Shown here: positions 1-10,991 of the stretch, piece after piece
Layout of the letters: the number at the start of each line of letters is the position of its first letter
Position numbering within the stretch: position 1 is the first letter of the stretch
NCBI GenBank assembly: GCA_900239685.1
Contig: OENT01000105.1
Coordinates: forward strand, 124,001 to 188,000
Length of the DNA stretch: 64,000 bases
Reading direction: 5' to 3'
DNA from: Rotaria macrura
Taxonomy: Eukaryota > Rotifera > Eurotatoria > Philodinida > Philodinidae
Translations under genes and position numbers: made by a program
Notes under the pieces: model-generated
Told to the model about the DNA's origin: nothing
The model's database searches: none
Seen by the model: the letters and a program-made list of their open reading frames with translations, nothing else

Positions 1-1905
1 GAAATCAAATCTATTTTTATTTTAAATTCTTTTTTAAAAATCTATTATTAGCTCCCGAAGTTCTTATCTATATATATATATATTAAACTTCATCTTTTAC
101 TTTGTAAGCATTTCAAAAATTCTTGAATCTTTCTACATGCAAACGAAATGCTGTGGCTTGCATGAATCCATTTTTCTATATGTGATTCCTTATTCCCAAG
201 AGATGTTGACAATTCGAAACGAATGAATCTACGACATCAAAGCATCGACGATTCATATTGGATCGGTTTCATAATACGACATTTAGTGGTATGTTAATTT
301 TCGCTACACAAATCATCAATGATATTGATGTTAGTTTTTAAAAAGAAGAGTTGCTATAATGCGAAATGAAAAATGAAAAAAGTACAATCTTAATGAATAC
401 CATGCTAAATGCAACCCGATAGTTGGTTTGAGGAAAATGATGACAACTCATAATCTCTTATGCGTTTATTTTCTTACAAATTTTTCTTGATCAGAGACAA
501 TGTTACTGCGAGCAAACAAAAAAATGATGATCGAAAACTGACTGTTCTGAAATAAGAGAAGAATATTTACGAAAATTTATCTCCTGTATGGACAAAATTA
601 AATTACTTTTTGGCTTTTATCAATTGTTTAGCCTATACAATGCCATGTCTAATTATTACCAATCATAAGTTATCAGTAATTATTCACAAATCTATATCGA
701 AAGATACATTGAGAAAAATTTGAATGAATAATCTTTGAGAAAGATCGATTAAATCTGTACGTATTATCGAAGTGCGCTGATCAATTTATCACCTAGACTA
801 ATCTTTGAAAGAATAAAGTAATGTCTCACAATAGTAAAAACAAGCAAATCGTATGATTCGACATATTTTGTGCTAAAACTTGTCGTTTATTCTAAGCGAC
901 GACATTTTTTAATTAAAACAAGATCGACCCTATCAATGGTCAATTAAATACATGCAAGGCAAAAAGTGTGATTGTTATACGATTGTTTACGGTGGAAATG
1001 CGATAGGTAGACATGCTGTATGTCATCATAATGTCACACACAGAAATATGATCGTGTCATAGTAATAAAACAGCGCATATACGACTGAATGCAGTTAAAT
1101 ATAATATGGCATGCTGCATTGAAAAAACTTGGGCATAAGCATGATACTTTGAAAGTTGTAAAAAAGGTCATTTCGTCCTGTTTACGGCGGAGAAAACAAC
1201 CGAAATGTGTATTCGTTGTGATCAACGTGAGTACACTCATGTCAATTGTTTTTTCTCCATGTTTACATTCGTGCTCTATATATTAATCATATCAATGAAA
1301 CGGTGAAACTCGTTAGTAATGATATGTACAGATGTGCAATCAAATTTACTGCACTTGTGAATTGGAAAGGGTTTAAGAAAAACCCTGAAAACTTTTGCGG
1401 TTGTCATTCACCTAGATTATGTTTTGATACTATCTGTGCATTAAAAGACATTTTTTGTCGAAGAAAAATCATATCATCGTTGAAAAACGAGTCAGCACGC
1501 TTCTTTTATGGTGCTAATAATATTCACTAAGTCATAATAGATGATTTGAAGGTCAAAATGCCATGTGTCTATACATCGCAATAAGCATTTTCTGATAATG
1601 GCAATCATATTTATTATCTAAACGTATCGAAACAAACATGTTTGTTTTGGTAGAACAACTTTTATGGTGTTATAAATATGAGAAAATCTACGCAAACATG
1701 ACTCTAGAGTGCGTTGATCATTATGGGTATGATTTTGAGTTTATCACACCGAAAGCTAAATTGGTGTACATCATTTATTTCAATTTACAAAGGAAAAAGA
1801 AGGAAAACAAGATCTAAGGCACGTATTACACTCTACACATGGCTTGAGATCCAATTAGTTCAGAACAATATTGAAATGAATGATGGAGTGATCATCAGTT
1901 AGTTT
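1..1905. other. Gene-free AT-rich stretch
   Basis: No coding exon, RNA gene or long repeat could be supported here. The open stretches present are short, of low complexity, and show no splice-phase continuity or recognisable domain. A short TA-rich run lies near 70-84. The region is downstream (3') of the minus-strand SLC6 gene, whose stop codon is at 1906-1908. Confidence 0.6.
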
Positions 1906-4731
1906 TTATCTGCTTTGTTTCACTTTATAATATATAAAATAGACCAGTATGCTCAATGGAGCTATGGATGTTAACATATAACCAATGATTTGATATCTTA
2001 ATGGATAAATAAATGCGTCATATGAGATGAGATCAACTGTGCGAATGGCAATAGCTAACATTCCAAATAACCATACAGGTACAACAATTATCCAGCATAG
2101 CCAAATATGTGTCAAAGGACGTTTCAGAACTTGACTAAAAGAAAAGAGTGATGAATATGTCAAACGTTTCATTCAAGTGTTAATCTACGTGAAATAGTTC
2201 AAGTAATTTTACCTGAGATGTTTAATGAATGTCTGACCAGGCCAATGCGAGGGTGGCCATTTTTTATACCAAGATGAAAACTCCGTTTGATATGCAAAAA
2301 GAACTGTTGCTAATTCTACAATGCAGATCAGTAATAGCGGTATAGCACCACAAACATAACCATCGAATATATTAAAAATATAAAAGCCAGCTCGAGTTGT
2401 CATTAACAGACCAAATGAAAATGATATGAGAACATAAACAGCAACAACTATTTCTCGACGAATTTTTCGTCTTTTTGGATATCGATCATACCATTGATCA
2501 AGTTTATCGATTATTCCTGTCAGTACTAGGCAAACAAATATTTGATTATCAAATGATAAATGATATATATGATTTTCATGTCTAGTCTTACCACTTTCAC
2601 AAGTAACGAATTGAGAATCGATACCAAGTAAGAAAATCATAATGAAAAATGTGATCGCCCAAAAATGTGGCAATGGCATGAGACTTATAGCTTTTGGATA
2701 TACAATAAATGCTAGACCTGGTCCACTTGATACAACTTGTTCAATAGATACATTTGCTCTATGGCTCATAAACCCCAAAATAGGAAATACGACAAACCCA
2801 CTGAATACGTTTGTTACAATACTTGTTGATCCAGTCAGAATAATATCACGATAGAAATTGTAATCTGGACGATTATAACTTGATAATGCTGGAATAATGC
2901 CCCAGCCGATACCGTACGCCCAAAGAACATGTCCTTTCATTAAAAAAAGATTAATTTTATTTTCGAAAACACAATCTGAAAGTAATACTACAACATACTA
3001 AGCAGACAATCGGTACTCGTCTCTCTCATCATTTTTCACTTACTCAAAGTCTCACAAGTAGATGAAAGGTCACACTAGAAAATTTAGTTTTTTTTATACC
3101 CAAATTTCATTCGCTATAGACTATATTGTACATGTTGATCAATGTTTCTGACTTTAAGATATCATCCTGTCGAACATACAAGCTCTCAAGAAGAATTCTA
3201 AGTCGTCTTTGACTTTAAATTTTGCTTCATCTCACTAGTTTGATACGATACACTAGTAGGCACGTTGGAGAGCTTCAAGCAATCCTAGGAGTGATTTTAA
3301 TACATTTTTTCTGTAAGAGACGATACCCAACTAAAATTTGATCGCATAAAAACAATGTTTTGGTCATTCTCAAACATAATTTCGTAGTGTTCAAATTTTT
3401 CAAATGCGCGACACTTGAGTTCAAATTGAATCATTTTTAATAATTGAAATATCTTCTCTACACGTAAATTACCTGCAGCTTGTATCCACGTTTTTTTATT
3501 TAATAGTCTTCGTGGTTCAGGTATCAAATAATATTTCAAACCGTACCAAGCTCCTTCAAGTGTGATTCCACGTATAAATAATGCTAACATAGGTAAATAC
3601 GGAAATAATGCTGTAAACACAGCTACGCGACTTGTCAATTTAATACCTTTCCAAAGACATAGATATACAATTACCCACATAATAGCTAACACAACTACGT
3701 TTGGCCAGTGTAATGTGTATATTCCGTCTAGATCATCTGATATGTTGAGAATAGTTGTATTCCAAAATTGTTGGACAGAACTAACTAATTTCGTTTTGTT
3801 GTTCGTCATTGATAGGTCTCCTATTGTATACACAATAGTTAGATGAACAAAAACAATACCTAATATAATTAGACAATATGATTACCTACATCGTCGCTCC
3901 ATGGTAGCCGAGAACCAATGGAACTAAACGAATGAACAAGATAAAGTGCACCCCATACCATAATCATAACATAATAAAGAGCACCGAAGAATGATATAAT
4001 AACGGAAGCAATACCAATACCACGCATGGCTGGTGCAAAATTCCAACAACCAACTGGACCTTTGCGTGACAATTGACCAAGTGCTGTTTCCATCAAGAGC
4101 AATGGTATGCCACATAAGAAACAAATTAAAACATATGGTATGACAAAAGCGGCACCTCCATTCTCAAATGCTAAGTATGGAAATCGATAAAGACTGCCTA
4201 AAATCAAAATAGAAGGAAGTTTTTTTCCGACGCCAATATGTTTTTATTATTATCGTTTATCGTACGAGTACATTAAGACGATTTGTAATGTCTATTTTCT
4301 TCCTTACGAATGAGATAAGATATCGTAAATTCTATCTCCAGTTTCATGTTGCTTCTTGCATTAATGCTCATCCATCGAAATATAAAAATTCATGTGTTTA
4401 AGAAAATAAACAAATATTTACCTAGACCAATTAGACCACCAAGTATCGTGATTAGATAATCGAAATTAGTTGACCATGTTTCACGAGTATCGCCTTCGTT
4501 TGCCGGTGGTATTATTTTTCGATTTGAATTTGACTGTTTATCTAAAATAACTGTTGTTGTTGCTGTTGTTTCTAGCGGTAGTGATGAAGTCGATATTGTT
4601 GTATTTTGTTGTGGATTATTAAGTTCAGTTATGCCATGCGACGATGACTGAGAGAAAGGTTCAAAGTTATTTTGATGTTGGTGATCAGTAGTAAGCAATG
4701 AAACGAACATGCTTGCAGAATAAGATTTCAT
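1906..4731 (-). CDS. Atypical SLC6-family neurotransmitter/amino-acid transporter
   Basis: Predicted plasma-membrane secondary transporter of the SLC6 (Na+/Cl- symporter) family. Exons on the minus strand: 4731-4422, 4197-3886, 3820-3473, 2933-2213 and 2134-1906; all GT-AG and phase-consistent, giving 639 aa, a normal family length. A disordered N-tail of about 85 residues precedes TM1. Family marks are clear: the TM1 GLG-x-x-x-RFPY motif, ENGG and ALGQ in TM2, the SYN...YRD stretch of TM7, GPGLAFVVYP-like EL4, and GIDSQF in TM8. Twelve membrane segments can be traced. Odd points: the almost invariant TM1 Asn after GLG is Ser105, the TM6 Ser/Thr is Ala329, and the TM7 Asn is Ser361. The large loop after TM3 lacks the usual cysteine pair but has N-glycosylation sequons. 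Gly in the TM1 position that is Asp in monoamine carriers points to an amino-acid-type substrate. Family assignment is firm; substrate and transport activity are not known. Confidence 0.93.
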
Positions 4732-7700
4732 TTCAATAAATAGAAATCATCTATCATTTCATTCGTTTTTATTTGATTTGTTGGACTTTGGATTCAATGA
4801 TGATTTATTGATCACGATAAAATATAAACCCCTTTGGTTATAAGTTCACACCCCTACTCGTCTTTTGTTTTCTTTTGTCTCTTTCTTTCTCTTCTCCTAC
4901 AAGTGACAAAACAACACATATAATTTCGTTAACGTACACATTCTGTTCTTTACCAACGTTGTTCTTTTTTTCTGTTCCAGTGAAACATGTTTTCAGCTTT
5001 ATTTTTACTGCATACCTTACATAATTGTTTTTTTTCGTGATAAGAGAGAGGAAAAGAAAGTAGAGAACAAGAACACCAACGATGATTTTGTTATTGTTGA
5101 CGTTATTTTTCATTTGTACTTATTTGGTCATTTAATACTATAAACAATATAGTGATTTAGGATTATGCGTCGTTATAGTGACTCAGTACTGAGCAACCAA
5201 TCGATGAAATTATCAATGATAATTATATATATGTTTTTCGTGTTGTTAGATGTCAGTGCATTATAGTTTATTTCATTTTGGACGATAATGTCTACATAGC
5301 AAAGGAGGGATTGCTCATGTAGAATGTTCATTAAAGAACTAGGGGATAGGACGATCCATCCCTTTTTCTTGAAATAGGTTTAGGATAGGTCTTCTAGTTC
5401 TTAGATGTATCACTTGGATAATGAATCAAATGCTTGATTAGACAACAGAAATAGTAAGAGAATCTGCTCATGCCATACGCTGGCAGTTTCTCTTAAGAGT
5501 GACTGGTAAAATTATGTTTCTATCAATCTCATCAAGAATATCTAGTAAGTGAGAATCGGAGAAGTCTAAATATACGAAATATAATACAAAAGTATATGAC
5601 CATCTATCTAAGCATAGATAATGAATATTATTCTTTTCTTCACACATATTTTAACAAACTTCTAAAGCAGCTCACGTTTCAGTAGAAGATGAATCAGGGA
5701 AATAACTTAGAACTCATCAATATAGATCGCTGATGATTCTTCTCAACAGCAATACAAACATTGGCGAATTTTTAATTGACATTCATCAATTTTCAGTCGA
5801 TCAAAATACAATTTATTTAGAAACTGAAAAACTATCTATTGCTTTGTCTTGTTTTTCTTTTCGCTATGCAATAGAGAGGAAGTGATACTGTGAAGAAATA
5901 GGCTCTTTTTGGAGAATTCTTCACATTAAAGCACGATCTGAAGAGAGAAGTTTCTCATCGAACTGAATGCATATGAACAGAGAAAAAAAATTGAAACTAT
6001 CTATATCCCTGATTCATCGTTTATAGATGATTACAAAAACATAAAAAATGTTTACTTTAGTAAACTCATGTCTCACTTGTTTTTTCATGTCTTACTCAAG
6101 AGCGTATTTTTTAAATATAATATCTCACAGACGAAAAATGAATCAAGCTGTGTGTGTCTGGAAAAAAATTGGCATTACAGACAGAACGTGAAAAAATTTT
6201 GTTCGCTAACAGTATGGTTACATGGTTGCATTTTAATCCCTTGCAAATGTGAATTTTTGAATTCGTGAACTACTTTCTAAAACATGTTTAGAGTAAACTA
6301 ATGCAAAATATTTGAATTTATCTATTTTTAGAATACAAACGATAATGATTGCAGTATACAGTAAAAACCATTCGAATAATTGTAACATGAATTTAATTTC
6401 TATATTGATATGTAACTATAATGAATAGTGTCAATTCGGTGAAGCTCTATGAAACTGACCTTTGACATGAACAGACTGAGTTATTTTCATCCTGACGATA
6501 GAAATAAATGTGAGTTGTAAGAATATGTAGAAAATGTATTTAAGTTTTTGTTAATCCTTCGCCCCTATAAGATTATATTCTCAACTTATTTCAGACGATT
6601 TACTTTCAAGACAAAGGCACTTCGTTGAGATGCAATTTCTAGTAGTACAGACAGCTGCCAAAGATATACAAAATCTGTCATCAAATATTTTCTAAAAGAG
6701 TTGCCATAGCTATTGAGAATTATAACCAATCATAAAAATAATATTGAGAAGCATCCTGTATTGCATTAAATTTGAAGGACCATTCAAATTAAAAGCTTAA
6801 AATCAATGTCTCATTGAAAACATGTAAATTTCTCTACTATCACATAGTCATGTCATCCATCACATAATAAAAAAAGAATTATTCTTCTCGCCTTCACACA
6901 CACAAACATAAAAAACAGACTGCTAATTAGACGAACAGCAAGATCATCAAATATTAAATTCTTCACTCGACAACAGAGATCCTCAGTAGGAATAGTCTCA
7001 AAGGAATGCTTGTCAAAGTCAGTTCCTAGATTTGACTGAAGTCAGGAACAGATTCGACATATAGTTGACTGTGAATCGAATTGAACTTGAATAGATTTCA
7101 ACTCTAGGTGATAAGAATCAAGTTAGATTGTAATCAGTTGAATCCTATTGAGCTTAATACAGTGTTATCAAGGCAGTGGAAAAAGAGATATTTCTGTACT
7201 TTCATGCTTCACGTACTTCCCTTGTACTTCCCTCTTACTCCATTTTCTTCATATTTATTTATGTTCAAAATATCTTTCTTCTCTCATCTTCTTTCGAAAC
7301 AAAATCGGCAACAATAGCATTAATATCAATTTCATCATCTCTTTCTATATTTATGAAAGTTATGGAAGTTAATCGTTCTCGGCCCATTCTGTTTCTTGGA
7401 GATGTTATGATTCTTCTTAAAGATGAAAATCTTCCTTCACAATCACATTCATCGACAGGTATTGTCCATAAAAGTTTTGATAATTCATTTATTATTGAAG
7501 TGATAAATGAAAATTATGTTGCACAAAATAGTTTGTTGAAACTGCTGAATCCCATTTCTGTTTTTCATCAATTGCTGTTTTTCTTACAAACACTGATTAC
7601 TTCGTAAATCATCATAATTCATCTCGTAAAATCTGGCACTTCGCCTTTATGGCAATTTTCTTACTGTGACTACAGAGCCGTGCTGAATATTTCTGTTGGA

Positions 7701-9873
7701 TTGAATTTAAAGTTATTTCATTTTCTGATCCTCTGAAGACGTCACATGTCCGAGAAAACAATAAGTTCTTATTTCTTCCCCTAAACAGATTGTAGAAATA
7801 ATTGCAGTCTCTTGTAGTGTTGGTGCATCACTACCAAGTGAGAGAAGCAGATCCTGAATACATGAGGATCCACATGGACCCACCAGGAGTACCGGATCCG
7901 AAGATCTGCTTTTCTCCCCTGGCTACGAGTGATCTTCGCTTCATCAATACTGACCAATAGTGGCAACTTCTATTAATAACAGCTGGTTACAGGTTTTTAG
8001 CGATTTTTTTATGACTTAAAGATTGGTTTTTGAGAAACTAACGACATTATATTAAATTTAACAATTGTGCATCAGAAGTCTGGCAATCTGAACCTGTAAA
8101 CAATCTATCATAACATATGTATTTTACCATCAATGACTAACGTTCCTTCTTCGAAAAATAAAAATTCCTACACCCCTGAAAAACTGCTGAAACGCAGTAA
8201 TCCCACTTTCGGCTACTGATAAGCTCCAATGAAACCATGACTTTTGTCTCTGTGAATGATCATTAACGTTACCTCTGTTTCAGTAACATTCAGATTCATG
8301 TAATGCGACGGGATTCATATCGACTCCGATTGAACCCATAAGCTAACATTTGAAAATTTGTTTTAGTAGAATTCAATTTCGTGCATTCCTAATCAGCACA
8401 ATTAACGAGTAAAAATATATTAGTAGCTAACTAATTCTTGGTAGAAATGTTATTCTTCAAAGTTACATCTGTTTTTCTCTAGTGAGTGTAGCAACTGATA
8501 TTTTAAGAATCGATTGTAATTTGAATTGACAAACAAATGTGTTTCAAACCGGTTTCAAGAAACGAAAACTTTAAATTACCAGGGAATTTTTCTGAATCAG
8601 TACTGGATGAATAATCCTACAAGAATTAATTCCAAGTCTAAGATTACCATCGGCATCCTTGCGTCCAAAATGTTTCGCCATCAAGCTTTATTTATAGAAA
8701 GTAAATCCTCTGTATTGTTGGACGTGTCCAACCGTATGAAAGAATGATCTTTTCAAGATTCGTCATTTTACAAAACTAGCTGTTTTTTATTAAAAAACGA
8801 AAATAATTGTGATAGAAAAGTAGTAAACGTTTTTGTTTTTGAGCATCAACAAATCTTCTAGTGATCAGTTCCATATCTTTTAGTAAGTATTCTTTTCACC
8901 ATAGAAATTCTTTGTAATAGGGAACAACTATTGTTGAGAGAGCTGATGCCTATTCAATTAATTTAATAAAAAAGAAGTTAGCCACTGTATTTAAAAAGCT
9001 GCGTACATATACAAAATCAATCATAATAGATTCGATTTTTTTGTAGTCAATTGATTAATTATTCTATCGATAGGTTTCATACTTCTTTCACATCGAGAAA
9101 TATTATTAATTGTTAGTACCTTTAACAATCTACGCATATGGCAGAATAAAAAAATCGCTTCAATGTAATTTCAAATTTTCGTATATAATATTGAACGAAG
9201 TTTAACAGAATTTTACACGTGTACCTATATGTGTTTCATGTACCAGGCGAAATAATATCCTTTCACAAAATATTGGAAATTTATTATTGCATATAGCACA
9301 AAAACAGAAATTTGATTCTTCTGCTTATCTAAGTTTTATAATTTAGCTAGTAGAACAAAATTTATCAATACGTTCAATGGATAATATTGGTTGAAGATTG
9401 TAGGGCAACACTAATATGTATGGTTATATGTTTATGAAGATTTCATTATTCGACTATTATTATTAACATCATGTAATAAAAACAAATTGTGATCCATGAT
9501 ATTTTAGTCATCATTGAGAATCAACCAACAATGATATGCCAAATCTTTCAAATATCACAAAAATCAACTAAGTTATCATAAAATGTACTGGATCAGATTT
9601 GTTCAATCGTGAGTACTCTAAATTTCATCACTGAAGTCTGTCCTGTACAATAGATAATCTTATAGTCTTCTATGCAGCCGATTCTAAAAAAACCAAAAAC
9701 TATCACGTTAATAGAATAGATTCTTTCGCTTAGTATCGTTCATCGATTTGATGATCCAGTGCTACGCGTGAAACCGATATATAAATATTAAGGCGTACAA
9801 AATCATTTAGTTTCGTTTCAAGAGAATAATGAAAATAGTTTCAAAATTCAATAAGAATTCTCTCAGAAACAAT
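4732..9873. other. Gene-free stretch upstream of the SLC6 gene
   Basis: This is the 5' side of the SLC6 gene and probably holds its promoter, but no core promoter element stands out. Open stretches at 4838-5113 (minus) and 7176-7607 (plus) were inspected and have no recognised domain. A small GC-richer hairpin lies at 7841-7916. The rest is AT-rich unique-looking sequence. Confidence 0.5.
7841..7916. repeat. Short GC-richer hairpin
   Basis: The 76-nt segment opens with AGAGAAGCAGATC and closes with GATCTGCTTTTCTC, which are inverted copies with a small bulge. A second pair of GGATCC hexamers lies inside. Its G+C content is clearly above that of its surroundings. It may be a remnant of a small foldback element or a structured RNA; no function can be assigned. 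Confidence 0.4.
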
Positions 9874-10991
9874 TTTAATTTAGGGTGCAAATGATGCAAA
9901 AATTCAGCAGAATTTTGACAACTTCGTTTTACATACCGTTTGATAGGGTTCTTCGAGCTGATGAAGAATATGTGGTTTTTAGATGTCTACAGTGCTGTTT
10001 TTGTGTGAAAACGTCCAACAGATTGGGAAAATCCAACAACCTGAAAAAGCTGCTTTCCTTCAAAATCATCCGATTTGTGCAGGTCACTTTCTAACTTGAA
10101 CAATCGGATTAGTATAATCTTATTCAGCATATAAATTTGAATGATTGGTTCGTTTAAAATCATTTGGAATAGTAAAACTGTGCCCGATACGTACTCTGAA
10201 GTAGGCCAACATCATCAAATCTCATGAGTCACGTTCTAAAGTTATCTAGTTTTTTTCGGTCAATAGTGGTCCATTCATTCTGATATCATTAGAACTGTCG
10301 TTTAGTACAGAACAAAGTTACGAATAACTTTCTCAAAAAATATTTATGTTGCTTAAAAAACCAATTTCACAAACCTCGAAGCAAAAGTCAAAAGTCTGTA
10401 TATAAATCTCTATTTCGTCTATCGGAATTCAATTTTCATTTAATATGCGTGTCATATTCGGAATGCACATGCATAACTATTGGAAGTAGCGATGAAAATA
10501 ATAATTTCTGAAAAGTTTAATTGTTTTTTAAAAATGATATTCGTAACTTTGTTCTGTACTAAACGACGGTTCTAATGATATCAGAATGAATGGACCACTA
10601 TTGACCGAAAAAAAACTAGATAACTTTAGAACGTGACTCATGAGATTTGATGATGTTGGCCTACTTCAGAGTACGTATCGGGCACAGTTTCACAATTCCA
10701 AATGATTTTAAACGAACCACTCATTCAAATTTATATGCTGAATAAGATTATACTAATCCGATTGTTCAAATTAGAAAGTGACCTGCACAAATCGGATGAT
10801 TTTGAAGGAAAGCAGCTGTTTCAGGTTGTTGGATTTTCCCAATCTGTTGGACGTTTTCACACAAAAACAGCACTGTAGACATCTAAAAACCATATATTCT
10901 TCATCAGCTCGAAGAACCCTATCAAACGGTATGCAAAACGAAGTTGTCAAAATTCTGCTGAATTTTTGCATCATTTGCACCCTAAATTAAA
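9874..10991. repeat. Long near-perfect inverted repeat (about 453-nt arms, 211-nt spacer)
   Basis: The left arm 9874-10326 is the reverse complement of the right arm 10538-10991. By eye there are about ten differences in 453 positions (near 98 percent identity), including one single-base length change in a T-run. Identity stops abruptly at TTTAATTTAG on the outside and CGAATA on the inside. The 211-nt spacer is not repeated. Both arms carry the same 69-codon open frame, in mirror orientation. At least three of the arm differences inside it change the amino acid, so the frame is probably not under coding constraint. No clear target-site duplication was found. It could be a foldback transposon or a recent inverted duplication. 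If transcribed it would give a long double-stranded RNA. Confidence 0.9.

Noticed and set aside
4838..5113. 91-codon minus-strand frame upstream of SLC6
   Set aside because: Lys/Asn/Val low complexity. It does not join the SLC6 exons in phase and has no homologue-like feature.
7176..7607. 143-codon plus-strand frame
   Set aside because: The first half is hydrophobic low-complexity sequence from AT-rich DNA. The second half looks somewhat protein-like, but no domain, splice partner or upstream context supports a gene.
9885..10980. Two mirror 69-codon frames as a duplicated gene
   Set aside because: They exist only because the arms of the inverted repeat are copies. Several of the differences between them change amino acids, no splice or domain signal is present, and composition is not gene-like.
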